NCBI GenBank assembly: GCA_020060215.1
Contig: JAGVAP010000121.1
Coordinates: forward strand, 84,268 to 148,267
DNA: 64,000 nt
Source of the DNA: Deltaproteobacteria bacterium
GTDB lineage: Bacteria > Desulfobacterota > DSM-4660 > Desulfatiglandales > HGW-15
Reading direction: 5' to 3'
Shown here: positions 35,675-45,442 of the stretch, piece after piece
How the letters are laid out: the number at the start of each line of letters is the position of its first letter
Position numbering within the stretch: position 1 is the first letter of the stretch
Translations under genes and position numbers: made by a program
Notes under the pieces: generated by a model
Database searches by the model: none
Told to the model about the DNA's origin: nothing
What the model saw: the letters and a program-made list of their open reading frames with translations, nothing else

Positions 35675-37088
35675 ACTGCCCGACGGAGCGAACGGCTCCA
35701 TTACAGCCGGGAAAACGAGCATCCCGGTCGATGTGAGGTGCGCATCCAAGTTCTCCCTCTGGATCCGCTTCCTGAATGGAGAGCGATACAAGGACGGCAT
35801 GACCTTTTCCAATCTGACGATCCCCCTCAACGGGAAACAGGCGGAGCTCGGTCCCTTTCGTCTGAAATCCGAACCCAACATCGAAGGGTATGCGGGGCGC
35901 CTCATCCCCCTGACGGACTTCTACGACCTCGAAACGCTCTTTTCCGAGCACAAGATCGAGAAGCTCCAGACCGCCTTTGTCAACCTCCCCCTGGTCTTGA
36001 GCCACAAGGAAAACATCAGGCCGTCCTTCAAGGACTACACGGCCAATCTGACTTATGACCTGAACGTCTACAAGACCATGTTCGACAAGCTGGAGTCCGA
36101 GTACCGCGATGAACCGGAAGATGTCCGGGAGATGGCGCAGCAGGTCATCCTGGATACCGAAGGGATGAAATTCAAGCATTTTCTGGATATGAAGCTGCAA
36201 GAACTGCAGAACCTGGTGAAGGATTTCGACAAGGAGGAGCACGAGCGACACGGGTTCTACTTCAGAAAACAGCTCTGGAACATCATCACCTGCTGCCCGT
36301 TCATGGCACGGACCAATCTCAAGCCTCGCGGTTACAGCGGGGACTCGGTGATGATGAAGATGCTCTACTTCAATGGGTACGAAGGGGAGACCACCTATTA
36401 CAAACTCCTGAACAAGCACCCCCTCGAAGCCCCCGCGGCCCAGGCGGTGCGAAACAGGAGGGGGTTGATCTCCAGGGCCCTTTTTCAGTTCAAGACCCGG
36501 TACCGGCCGACCCCGTCCCGAAAGATGAAAGTGCTCTCCGTGGCCTGCGGCCCCGCTTTCGAACTGAAAGACATCCTGCTCACCGCCCAGGATTGTGAAT
36601 TGTATCACTTCGCGCTCCTGGACCAGGACCGGGAGGCGTTGCTGGAGGCGGCCGTCAACGTCAACCAGATCGAAAAAAGTTTGGACTGCAAGATCAGCGT
36701 GGACTACCTCAATGAATCGGTCCGGACCATGCTGTCCACGCCCCAACTGAAAAGGAAGTGGGGAAAGTTCCAATTCATCTATTCCATGGGTTTATTCGAT
36801 TACCTGACGCCTCCGGTCGCCAGGGCCGTTCTCAAGAAGCTTTATGAATTGCTGGACGTCGGAGGAGAGATGGTCATCGGCAACTTCCATGTGTCCAACC
36901 CCAGCCGTTACTACATGGAGTACTGGCTCGACTGGGTCCTCTATTATCGGACGGACGAGGAGTTCCTGGAGCTACTGGAAGGCGATTCTTCGGCGGAAGT
37001 GGAAGTTTCCTTCGAAGACACCGGTGTGCAGATGTTCCTCAGAATCAGGAAGAGAGATCATGGCTCAGTAAAGAGTGATCCGAATTAG
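35664..37088 (+). CDS. PhcB-like class I SAM-dependent methyltransferase, copy 1
   Basis: The 474-residue protein has an N-terminal beta-rich region (about 15-90, possibly PilZ-like), a helical middle part and a class I methyltransferase domain. Its signature is ARTNLKPRGYSGDSVMMKM followed by LEAPAAQAVRNRR, with SAM motif VLSVACGPAFELKDIL, LLDQDREAL and FIYSMGLFDYLTPP. This is the family annotated after Ralstonia PhcB, which makes the 3-hydroxypalmitate methyl ester signal. Whether this copy does so is inference. It overlaps the STAS-like gene and is followed by the PP2C phosphatase. Confidence 0.85.
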   Translation: MMPRLPDGANGSITAGKTSIPVDVRCASKFSLWIRFLNGERYKDGMTFSNLTIPLNGKQAELGPFRLKSEPNIEGYAGRLIPLTDFYDLETLFSEHKIEKLQTAFVNLPLVLSHKENIRPSFKDYTANLTYDLNVYKTMFDKLESEYRDEPEDVREMAQQVILDTEGMKFKHFLDMKLQELQNLVKDFDKEEHERHGFYFRKQLWNIITCCPFMARTNLKPRGYSGDSVMMKMLYFNGYEGETTYYKLLNKHPLEAPAAQAVRNRRGLISRALFQFKTRYRPTPSRKMKVLSVACGPAFELKDILLTAQDCELYHFALLDQDREALLEAAVNVNQIEKSLDCKISVDYLNESVRTMLSTPQLKRKWGKFQFIYSMGLFDYLTPPVARAVLKKLYELLDVGGEMVIGNFHVSNPSRYYMEYWLDWVLYYRTDEEFLELLEGDSSAEVEVSFEDTGVQMFLRIRKRDHGSVKSDPN

Positions 37089-37136
37089 TCCTGGGCAACC
37101 GGAATAGGAAGGTGGTCACTTCACAAGGGATATGCC

Positions 37137-38495
37137 GTGAAAAAAAAGATCGAAGGTCCTGAGCAGTTTGAATTCGAGGCCAAGGATTTTGACACGTACC
37201 TGACGGGGATTATCCATGAATGGTTGTTCACCCTGACGGCTCTGGCTTTTACACTCGTGCCCATCTTTTTCGTCCTGGACTACTTCACCGTTTCACAGGA
37301 GCTGTTGCCGCGCTTCGCCGTCTACCGCCTCTCCTCGACCCTGATCGCGCTGACCCAGTATTTCATCATCCGGAACACCAAGCCGAGCATCTCCTCCTAT
37401 TACCACGGCTACCTGATCTCCATCAACCTGGGCGGGTTCATCGCCCTCATGACGGTGGATCTTGGCGGGTTCGATTCGAGCTACTATGCCGGACTCAATC
37501 TGGTCATCATCGGGGTGAACCTCCTCCTCCCGTGGAAGGCCGTTCATTCCGCGGCCAACAGCATGCTCATCATCTTCATGTACGTCTTCTTCAATATCCT
37601 GGCGGAGCAGAGCTACGATACCTCGGTCCTGCTCAACAACCTCTTCTTCTTGTGCTCGACGGCGATCATCGCCGTCAGCATCAACCATGTGAAACACGTG
37701 CTGGTGAAGAAGGAGTTCTCCCTGCTGGTGGAATTGAAGAAGGCGCGCGACGCCATCTGGAGCGAGATGGAACTGGCCAAGCGCATCCAGACGGCCCTCC
37801 TGCCCAACGAAGAGAAGATCGAAGGCTACGACATCGCCTCGACCATGATCCCGGCCAAGGAGGTCGGAGGAGACTACTACGACATCATCGACACCCCGAA
37901 AGGGGAAAAGTGGGTCACCATGGGGGACGTGTCCGGCCACGGGGTGGATTCGGGCCTGATCATGATGATGGTGCAGACCAGCATCATCTCCATGGTCAAC
38001 AACTCGAACAACTACGGCCCCTCGGAGGTTATTCAGAGCGTCAACAGCGTCATCCGGGAGAACATCAGCCGCCTGGGATCGGACCACTACATGACCCTGT
38101 CGGCCATCCGGTTCAATGAGACCGAGATGACCGTCTCCGGCAAGCATCAGGACATCATCATCTACCGGGCCCGGTCGAACAAGACCGAGGTCGTTCCCAC
38201 GACGGGAACCTGGCTGGGGATCGCCGACGACATCCGCAAGTACAGTACGGATCGCTCCATCCCCCTGGAAGAGGGAGACATCGTCCTGCTGTTCACGGAC
38301 GGCATCACCGAGGCTACCGACAGCCATGGAGACATGTACGGCCAGGAGCGGCTGGAAGCGGCCTTAAACCAGTTTGCGGATCTGCCCGTGATGAAGCTGC
38401 GCGACAAGATCATCGACGAAGTCAATGCATTCCAGGAAGAGCAGTTGGACGATATGACCCTGGTGGTGATCAAGAAATGCTCCAGGCCGGTCTGA
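37137..38495 (+). CDS. Membrane-bound SpoIIE/RsbU-type PP2C phosphatase
   Basis: The 452-residue protein has about six membrane spans in residues 25-195, including SSYYAGLNLV and VLLNNLFFLC, which echo the sensor of the neighbouring kinases. After a short coiled linker the PP2C domain is complete, with EVGGDYYDI, MGDVSGHGVDSGL, LLFTDGITEA and DDMTLVVIK. It should dephosphorylate the STAS-like protein encoded two genes upstream. The start is a GTG at 37137. Its stop overlaps the HK2 start (TGATG). Confidence 0.92.
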   Translation: MKKKIEGPEQFEFEAKDFDTYLTGIIHEWLFTLTALAFTLVPIFFVLDYFTVSQELLPRFAVYRLSSTLIALTQYFIIRNTKPSISSYYHGYLISINLGGFIALMTVDLGGFDSSYYAGLNLVIIGVNLLLPWKAVHSAANSMLIIFMYVFFNILAEQSYDTSVLLNNLFFLCSTAIIAVSINHVKHVLVKKEFSLLVELKKARDAIWSEMELAKRIQTALLPNEEKIEGYDIASTMIPAKEVGGDYYDIIDTPKGEKWVTMGDVSGHGVDSGLIMMMVQTSIISMVNNSNNYGPSEVIQSVNSVIRENISRLGSDHYMTLSAIRFNETEMTVSGKHQDIIIYRARSNKTEVVPTTGTWLGIADDIRKYSTDRSIPLEEGDIVLLFTDGITEATDSHGDMYGQERLEAALNQFADLPVMKLRDKIIDEVNAFQEEQLDDMTLVVIKKCSRPV

Positions 38496-40417
38496 TGATG
38501 CGAGATCATTCATGGAGGTTCCTGCCTAAGGTGACCGGCGTCGACCCGGGGATCGGCGACTTCAAGATGAACCTGTTCACCCTCACCTTTCCACATCACC
38601 TGGAGGGACCGTTCAGGGAGGAGTACTTCCGGAAATCGGTGGGGCATGTCCGGTTCGCCTTTCTGATCGCCATCCTGTTCTACAGTTTTTTCGGCATCCT
38701 GGACGCATGGCTGGTCCCGGAAGTCAAGCAGCAACTCTGGATCATCCGATATGTCGTGTTCGCGCCCTTGGCCTTTGGCGCCTTTCTCTTCTCATTCCTG
38801 CCCTCCTTCAAGCGCTACATGGAGGTCTCCATCGCCGCCGTGCTGATGACGGCCGGGGTCGGGATCATCGTCATGATCCTGATCGCCCCTTCCCCTGGAA
38901 AGTATTTTTACTATGCCGGCCTGATCCTGGTCCTGATCTACTGTTACACCTTTTTCAAACTGCGGTTCATCTGGGCGAGTGCGGTGGGATGGCTCACCGT
39001 CATCCTGTATGAGATTGCGGCCGTGGGCATCGGAGAGACTCCGCTGCCGATCCTGGTCAACAACAACTTCTTTTTCATCAGCAGCAACGTCCTCGGGATG
39101 TTTGCCTGCTATTCCGCCGAGCTCAATGCGCGGCGGGAGTTCATGCAGGCCCGCAGGATCGAAGTCGAGAAAAAGAAGGTGGACAGGGCCAACCGGAAGC
39201 TGGAGAAGAGGGTCCAGGAGAGGACCGCCCAGCTGGTCCATGCCAACTCGGAACTCAAGCAGGAGATCGGAGAGCGGGCTCTCATCGAGGAAGCCCTCAG
39301 GGCCAGTGAGGAAAGATACCGAACCATCATCGAGAGCATTGAGGAAGGCTATTTCGAGATCGACCTCAAGGGGAACATGGTCTTCTTCAACGATGCCACA
39401 TGCAATATCCTCGGTTTCAGCAGGGAAGAGCTGCAGGGCATGAACAACCGGGAATATGCCGACCCCGAGACCTCGAAGCGGATGTTCGAAATGTTCAACG
39501 AGGTGTACCGTACCGGCAACCCCTCAAGGATCCTGGACTACGAGATCTTCAAGAAAGACGGGAGCCGGGCCTTTGTGGAGATCTCCGCCAAGCTCATGCG
39601 CTCCCCGTCGGGCCAGCCGATCGGCTTTCGAGGCATTGCCAGGGATGTCAGCGAAAGAAAGAAGGCGGAGGTGCAGCTCCAGCAGTCCAAAGAGGCGGCG
39701 GAGAAGGCCAACCAGGCCAAGAGCGAGTTCCTGGCGAACATGAGTCATGAGCTTCGTACGCCCCTGAACCATATCATCGGGTTCACCGAATTGGTGGTGG
39801 ATCGAAGACTGGGGGGGTTGAACGAGAAGCAGGAGGAATACCTCGGGGATGTTCTGGAGAGCAGCAAACACCTCCTCTCCCTCATCAACGACATCCTGGA
39901 CCTCTCGAGGGTGGAGGCGGGGAAAGAGCAGCTGGAGTTGTCCGACGTCAATGTCACCGAGCTGCTGGAGGGGAGCCTGTTCATGATCCGGGAAAGGTCC
40001 ATGAAACACGGAATTCACCTCTGCATGGACCGGGACGGCGTACCCGAAGAGATCTGCGCCGACGAGCGGAAGTTGAAGCAGATCCTCTACAACCTGCTCT
40101 CCAATGCCGTCAAATTCACCCCGGACGGAGGGAGCATCCAACTGAACGCACGGCTGGTTTCCCCCCCGGAAGCAGATCCGTCGCGCTTTGTGGAGTTTTC
40201 CGTTTCCGACACCGGAATCGGTATCCCACCTCAGAACCTGGAGAGGATCTTCGGGAGATTCGAGCAAGGGGAGGTCTCGATCAGCCGCAGGTACCAGGGG
40301 ACCGGATTGGGGCTTTCCTTGAGCAGGGGCTTCGTGGAACTCCATGGGGGGAGGATTTGGGCGGAGAGCGAAGGTGAGGGACGGGGCGCCACCTTGCGGT
40401 TCCGCATCCCCGTTTAG
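38495..40417 (+). CDS. Membrane histidine kinase HK2 (multi-TM sensor, PAS, HisKA, HATPase)
   Basis: The 640-residue kinase carries the same multi-span sensor as HK1 (FYYAGLILVLIYCYTFFKLR, ILVNNNFFFISSN). A coiled coil and a PAS domain (RTIIESIEEGYFEIDLKG) follow. The HisKA is of the common type, MSHELRTPLNHIIGFTELV, with an ATPase domain containing NAVKFTPDGG, DTGIGIPP and GTGLGLSLSRGFVELHGG. It has no receiver. The ATG overlaps the PP2C stop codon, so the two are coupled and probably monitor the same signal. Confidence 0.93.
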   Translation: MMRDHSWRFLPKVTGVDPGIGDFKMNLFTLTFPHHLEGPFREEYFRKSVGHVRFAFLIAILFYSFFGILDAWLVPEVKQQLWIIRYVVFAPLAFGAFLFSFLPSFKRYMEVSIAAVLMTAGVGIIVMILIAPSPGKYFYYAGLILVLIYCYTFFKLRFIWASAVGWLTVILYEIAAVGIGETPLPILVNNNFFFISSNVLGMFACYSAELNARREFMQARRIEVEKKKVDRANRKLEKRVQERTAQLVHANSELKQEIGERALIEEALRASEERYRTIIESIEEGYFEIDLKGNMVFFNDATCNILGFSREELQGMNNREYADPETSKRMFEMFNEVYRTGNPSRILDYEIFKKDGSRAFVEISAKLMRSPSGQPIGFRGIARDVSERKKAEVQLQQSKEAAEKANQAKSEFLANMSHELRTPLNHIIGFTELVVDRRLGGLNEKQEEYLGDVLESSKHLLSLINDILDLSRVEAGKEQLELSDVNVTELLEGSLFMIRERSMKHGIHLCMDRDGVPEEICADERKLKQILYNLLSNAVKFTPDGGSIQLNARLVSPPEADPSRFVEFSVSDTGIGIPPQNLERIFGRFEQGEVSISRRYQGTGLGLSLSRGFVELHGGRIWAESEGEGRGATLRFRIPV

Positions 40418-40557
40418 CTGACCATCGAGTCTTCCGGATGGCGCGAGCCGTCAGCTTTCAGCCTCAGCCGGACACAAGGAGTGCAACCGTCGCTTCGGGG
40501 AAGGACCGGCTCCCCCAGGTTTCTTCTGTGTTCTATCCGGAGGGAGATCCGAAGGGG

Positions 40558-42888
40558 TTAAAACGCAGAGGCTGATCGGGCCACGCCCTTTGCCGTTCCA
40601 TCATCAAGGGCGGATCTCAAGGCGTGAGCGATCTTCTCCAGGGAGTACGGCTTCTTCAGGTACACTTTGGCACCCAGCTTCTGCGCCTCCCTGGCCCGGT
40701 CGGTTTCGGAATATCCGCTGGCGATCACCGCCCTTTGCCCGGGATGCATGGACAGGATCCGGCGGTATGTGTCGAGGCCGTCCATCCCCGGGGGCATGAT
40801 CATGTCCAGGACCAGCACATCCGCAGTGTTTTGTTCCATGTACCGGACCGCCTCTTCACCGCTCTTCACGGCGGTGACCCTGTATCCGATTCGCTTGAGC
40901 ATGACCGACGCGATATCCCGCTGCTCCTGGATATCGTCGATGACCAGGATACGCTCACCCCGGCCCATGGCGTCTTCGATCCTGAATGGGGCTTTTTGAA
41001 CCTTGTGAAGCCTGGAGCTCCTGTGGGTGAGGGGAAAGAACAGGGTGAAGGTGGTCCCCCGGCCGACGGTGCTTTGCACGTCGATATATCCCCGGTGGTC
41101 CTTTACCGTCCCCCAGACCACGGCCATGCCCAAACCGGTCCCGCTTCTTCCCATCACCTTCTTGGTGTAGAAGGGTTCGAATATCTTCTCGACATCGTTT
41201 GCGGAGATCCCGATCCCCTGGTCCGCGATGGTGAATACGGCGAATTCCCCTTCCCTGATGGTTTCGTATCCTTTGAGCGGGGTGTCGATACGTCGGTTCT
41301 CGGTGGTGATGCGGATCCTGCCTCCCCCCGGCATGGCCTCGGCGGCGTTGGTCACGAGGTTCATCAGGGTCTTGGACAGGTGCACGGGTGAACCGACGAT
41401 ATTGCCGAGCTTCGGGTCCAGGCGGGTCTCCACCGTGACATGAGGATGAAAGGAGGCCAGCTTTTCGTATTCGATGCTCTGCATGTACTGTCGGATGACG
41501 TCGTTCAGGGTGACCACTTCCTCGCTGCTGACTCCTCTCCTTGCCAAGGTCAGCAGGTCCTGCACGATGGCCGCTGCCATCTGTCCGGACTTCTGGATGG
41601 TCATCACCGAGCGCCGCAGAGGACTGTTCGGGGGCAGATCGAGCAGCAGCAGCTCCGGGTAGCTGACCAGCCCGGCCAGGATATTGTTCAGGTCATGGGC
41701 AACGCCGCCGGCCAGGGTCCCGATCGCTTCCATCTTCTGGGCCTGCTGCAGCCTCGCTTCGAGTTTCCTCTGAGCGGTGATGTCTCTCAAGAAGTTCAGG
41801 GTGGCGATCCGTTTCTCCCACAGGATGACCACCATGTTGAGCTGTACATGGAGCTCTTGCTCCTCCCTGTTGATCAAACGGAAGATGAAAGAGCTGGGCG
41901 GATCTTCACCCTCGAGGACCCGCATGTGCCTGTCCAGAAACTCGGTTCGGTCCTCCGGGTGCATGAATTGAATGAACGGCGATTTCCCGAGCTCCTCTTC
42001 GGAGTAGCCGGTCAATTCCACGGCCTTGGGGTTCGGAAACTTCACGATCCCGTCCTGCACAATGAAAATGGCCGTGTCGGCATTCTGGACGAGGAGGCGG
42101 TATTTCTCTTCCGATTCCCGAAGGGCGGTCTCGAAGCGTTCACGATCGGAGATCTCCTGCTTGAGCTCCCGGTTGCTCCCGACGAGTTGTGCGGTTCGTT
42201 CTTCCACCCTTTTTTCGAGCTCGAAATTGGCCTGGTCGACCTTCTTCTTCTCCTTTTCGAGCAACCGTGCCTGCACAAAGTCCCTGCGCAGATACAACTC
42301 GATGGAGTAGCATGCGAACATTCCGAAAAGGTTGCTGGAGAGTAAGAAGAAGTTGTTGTTGATGAGAATGGGGACCGGGGTAGGGTTCACCCAAGTGGCC
42401 GCGACCTCATAACTGAGTACGATGACCCAACCCGCCACTGAAGCCCAGATGAAACGAAGCCTGAAGAACGTGTACCCGTAAATTAGACAAAGAATCAGAC
42501 CTGCGTAGTATAGATGACTTGCGGGATAGGGGGCAATCGCAATCATACCGACGATGGCCAGTCCCGACATGACTACGGTAGTCGAGATCGCCAGTTGCAT
42601 GTACTTCTGGAAATAACGTGAGAAGGAGAAGGGAAAGATAAACAGGATCAGCGGACATGCGAAGCCGAATCGAATGAGCCAGAGCTTCACTTTCACTTCG
42701 GGGACCAAAATGGAATCTAGGAGGCCGAAAGCGGCGTAGAACAGAAGTCCCATCGCGTAGGCAATGCGAACCTGTCGCAGGGATGATCTGAAGTAGTGCT
42801 CCTGAAACTCCCGTTCCTGGACCGGCGGGAACGAAAGGGTCAACCAGTGGATCGGGAAGGTATCGGGCGGGAATATTCGGCTAAACAA
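40558..42888 (-). CDS. Membrane hybrid histidine kinase HK3 (multi-TM sensor, PAS, HisKA, HATPase, receiver)
   Basis: The 776-residue hybrid kinase is a close paralogue of HK1. The sensor again contains LYYAGLILCLIYGYTFFRLR and ILINNNFFLLSSN. A PAS domain follows (VQNADTAIFIVQDG), then GGVAHDLNNILAGLVSYPELL with the phosphoacceptor His, an ATPase domain (DQGIGIS, GTGLGMAVVWG) and a receiver with VLDMIMPPGMDG. The start is a TTG with GGAGG upstream, 30 bases after the degenerate HATPase gene. It converges on HK2 with a 140-bp gap. Confidence 0.93.
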   Translation of the reverse strand: MFSRIFPPDTFPIHWLTLSFPPVQEREFQEHYFRSSLRQVRIAYAMGLLFYAAFGLLDSILVPEVKVKLWLIRFGFACPLILFIFPFSFSRYFQKYMQLAISTTVVMSGLAIVGMIAIAPYPASHLYYAGLILCLIYGYTFFRLRFIWASVAGWVIVLSYEVAATWVNPTPVPILINNNFFLLSSNLFGMFACYSIELYLRRDFVQARLLEKEKKKVDQANFELEKRVEERTAQLVGSNRELKQEISDRERFETALRESEEKYRLLVQNADTAIFIVQDGIVKFPNPKAVELTGYSEEELGKSPFIQFMHPEDRTEFLDRHMRVLEGEDPPSSFIFRLINREEQELHVQLNMVVILWEKRIATLNFLRDITAQRKLEARLQQAQKMEAIGTLAGGVAHDLNNILAGLVSYPELLLLDLPPNSPLRRSVMTIQKSGQMAAAIVQDLLTLARRGVSSEEVVTLNDVIRQYMQSIEYEKLASFHPHVTVETRLDPKLGNIVGSPVHLSKTLMNLVTNAAEAMPGGGRIRITTENRRIDTPLKGYETIREGEFAVFTIADQGIGISANDVEKIFEPFYTKKVMGRSGTGLGMAVVWGTVKDHRGYIDVQSTVGRGTTFTLFFPLTHRSSRLHKVQKAPFRIEDAMGRGERILVIDDIQEQRDIASVMLKRIGYRVTAVKSGEEAVRYMEQNTADVLVLDMIMPPGMDGLDTYRRILSMHPGQRAVIASGYSETDRAREAQKLGAKVYLKKPYSLEKIAHALRSALDDGTAKGVARSASAF

Positions 42889-42918
42889 GTCTCTGTCCCT
42901 CCGGTCCCGAAGAATAGG

Positions 42919-43527
42919 CTACATGGAGCGGCTTTGGCCGTGCACCCTGTCCAGGTTTCTGAGCGCGGACAGATTGAGGAAGTCGTCCTCTTCAACAAAA
43001 TAATCCAAGACAGCGCCGGCCTCACAGGTGATTCGTGCAAGATTCAGGCTGGCCGGTGTTGGGTCGTTCCAACCCTCCTTCATTCTGCGGTAGGCTTCGA
43101 ATGGGTCCTGGTGGCCTTTTATGAATTGCACGGTCCTGTCCAACTCGTCTAGCCTGGAACGACTCCCGGCATCGATCGGATGTCTGATCTCCGTCAGAAT
43201 CGAGTGTGCGTTGACGCGAATGTCTGCGGTGATAAGGCCATGTGAAGAATCGTCTGTTCCGTACTCAATCCCTGTTCTCACGAGTTCATGGAAAAGGAGG
43301 GCCTGAGCACGTATCGTATCCTTTGCGAGTCCTTGAGATCTCAGAAACCGGCTTCCTTGCTCCGTCGCCTCCCGGATATCTTCCTCCTTCGAAGTCAACG
43401 TAAGACGAATTGTTTTTTCCGAAAAGGCTGTGTTTCTCATGCGCCTGCTTTTGGATCTTGCAGCAGGATATTTCATCGACTTTTCCCGATCTCCCTCCTT
43501 CGTCTTTTCACTGTCTTTGGAAAGCAT
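42919..43527 (-). CDS. Degenerate HATPase-fold protein, paralogue of the 34795-35304 product
   Basis: The 202-residue protein aligns with the intact copy through FLRSQGLAKD, GHQDPFEAYRRMKE and AGAVLDYFVEEDDFLNLSAL. The ATP site has decayed. The N-box Asn is gone (HELVRTGIEYG against SELVENGIKYG) and the glycine-rich lid reads ASLNLARITCEAG instead of SGLGLVRIAYEG. It has about 30 extra charged residues at the N-terminus. The start has AAAGGAGG at ideal spacing, so it is still well translated. A binding role without kinase activity is likely. Confidence 0.8.
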   Translation of the reverse strand: MLSKDSEKTKEGDREKSMKYPAARSKSRRMRNTAFSEKTIRLTLTSKEEDIREATEQGSRFLRSQGLAKDTIRAQALLFHELVRTGIEYGTDDSSHGLITADIRVNAHSILTEIRHPIDAGSRSRLDELDRTVQFIKGHQDPFEAYRRMKEGWNDPTPASLNLARITCEAGAVLDYFVEEDDFLNLSALRNLDRVHGQSRSM

Positions 43528-43778
43528 ATGCCTCCTTTCCAGAGTCATGCTCCAAGAAGTCAACCAAGTCTCAATGCTCAGTCGCGGTGACGAAAGTACC
43601 CTCTTAAAAGGTAAGCAAAAGATCTGCCAAAGAAACGGCCCATGAACCTGCCTGTTCTGAGCTGGCCTAAGATAGTGATTCTGCGGGTTAAAGTGGCTGG
43701 GGAATGATATGCGGAGAGGACAACTGCTCCGTTCCAACACCGGAACGGCTGTCACGGCTTTGACGAAAAAGGAGATGC

Positions 43779-44957
43779 TCAGCAGTCAAGAATGTCGCCG
43801 TTCTTGACGCGGAGAAACATCTGGCTACCGGTACTCTCAAAAAGAATGGATACTGAAGCCGGCAGACTTTGGTCCACCAGATCCACGAACTCCTCTTCGG
43901 TACGGTGGCAAAGAAACCAATCGCACCAGTATTCCATGTAGTACCTGGAAGGGTTGCAGACGTGGAAGTTGCCAATCATCATCTCTCCATCCGGGGCTAA
44001 GAGTCTAATGAGCCTCTTGAGGAGGGCCTTGGCGACCTGAGGGGAGAGATAATCGAAGAGTCCCATGGAGTAAATGTAATCGAACTTCCCCCACCTCTCC
44101 TGCAGGTGTCTGGAGAAAATCAGATTGCGGACAGACGCATTCAAATATTCTACGGCGGGGGGGGTGCCGATCTTTTCTCCCAGCGCATCAACCATCCGGG
44201 CGGCTTCGGCCAATGCCAAAGGATCCTGGTCGAGCAGGACGAAACGACGGGTTCTGCAGTCGGCTGGAGATTTCAGGATGTGCTCCAGTTCGAACGCAGG
44301 CCCGCTGCCGACGGACAGGATTCGAAATACCCTCGGGGAAGCGTCACAGGACTTCTCGCAGAAGCTGTTGAGCATCTGCTCTATGAGGGTTATGCGGTTT
44401 CGAACGGATTGCGCTGCTGCATGCTCTACCGAATGCTTATGCATCAGCTTCGAAAAGGTCGTATCTCCCAGGTATCGATTCTGATAGATCATCCGCATCA
44501 TCTCATAATCGCCGGCATAGCCCCTGGGCTTTAGATTGGTGCGGGCGAATAGAGGGCAGCAAAGGATAAAGTCCCAGAGTTGTTTCCTGAAGTAGGTTCC
44601 GTGTTGCTGATGCTCCCCGATACTGAAGCCCGATACGATCGTATTCAGCTCATCCAATCTACTGTCGAGAAATTTCTTGAAGACTCTGCCTTTATAATCT
44701 ATGACGGCTTGCCCTATGGACGCGCTTGGACCTTCAGAAAGGCCCTCCCCACGTGCGTCAAGGTGATCGAAGAAGTCTCGATATTCGCCCAAATCATGGT
44801 TCAGGTTGGCCGTGTATTCCTTGAAGGAACTGCGGATTCCATGATGCCGCGCCAAAACTGGTCTCAGGAAATCGGCGGCCGCAGGATGCGGGACAACATT
44901 GGGCTGGGACGACAGGGTGTTGCCTGAGTCAATGGGGTTCCGCTTCTGTATTTTCAT
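43779..44957 (-). CDS. PhcB-like class I SAM-dependent methyltransferase, copy 2
   Basis: The 392-residue protein is a paralogue of copy 1 and shares SFKEYTANLNHDL, ARTNLKPRGYAGDYEMMRM, AAAQSVRNR, ILSVGSGPAFELEHIL and YIYSMGLFDYLSP. It lacks the N-terminal beta-rich region, so the two copies differ in regulation or localisation but keep the catalytic part. It leads a minus-strand set with the degenerate HATPase and HK3, mirroring the plus-strand set but with no STAS or PP2C gene. A 251-bp gap with no gene follows it. The start codon context is weak. Confidence 0.85.
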   Translation of the reverse strand: MKIQKRNPIDSGNTLSSQPNVVPHPAAADFLRPVLARHHGIRSSFKEYTANLNHDLGEYRDFFDHLDARGEGLSEGPSASIGQAVIDYKGRVFKKFLDSRLDELNTIVSGFSIGEHQQHGTYFRKQLWDFILCCPLFARTNLKPRGYAGDYEMMRMIYQNRYLGDTTFSKLMHKHSVEHAAAQSVRNRITLIEQMLNSFCEKSCDASPRVFRILSVGSGPAFELEHILKSPADCRTRRFVLLDQDPLALAEAARMVDALGEKIGTPPAVEYLNASVRNLIFSRHLQERWGKFDYIYSMGLFDYLSPQVAKALLKRLIRLLAPDGEMMIGNFHVCNPSRYYMEYWCDWFLCHRTEEEFVDLVDQSLPASVSILFESTGSQMFLRVKNGDILDC

Positions 44958-45442
44958 TTCAGTTCAGGTCTTACCATTCACAGATTCGAAGCCAGGACAC
45001 GGATCTCTCAGACGGACTCACCATCTCCTCCATGCTGCAGTCCTCCCGTCCAGGATCCCTTCAATGATCGGATAAGCCGCTCAGTCGAAAGCATAAAAAG
45101 CCAGAGATGTCAGAACATCACCAGATGATCAAGGGCGGTCCCTCCTCCTGGACCCGGGGGCAGCTCGAAGAACGGCTCCATTCTAGGTCGCACCATCGTT
45201 CCAATCAATCGGGGATTCTCTGATTTAGCGGTTCCTTTTCCCTGGTTTTCAGCTTCGATTTCCCTGGTCTTGAATCAGGGTTTTCGGAAGGGCGCTACAG
45301 GGCTTTCGCTCCCGAGGGTGATCTGAACAAGCCAGTGGGGGGGGTGACATTGCGCTTGTATCGGTCGGGTCATGCCGGTGCAGGTCAACTCGTTCAGTCT
45401 CACAGGTGGTGCTTGGATGTCGCCCGCACGCCGGACTGGTCA
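44958..45442. other. Gene-free interval, 485 bp
   Basis: The stretch lies between the cNMP-domain gene and methyltransferase copy 2, both on the minus strand. I see no coding frame with family similarity and no clear RNA or repeat. It probably holds the promoter for the minus-strand signalling genes. Confidence 0.5.

Noticed and set aside
43729..43748. CCGTTCC/GGAACGG hairpin between methyltransferase 2 and the degenerate HATPase gene, considered as a terminator
   Set aside because: No U-run follows on the minus strand, so it gives no support for termination.
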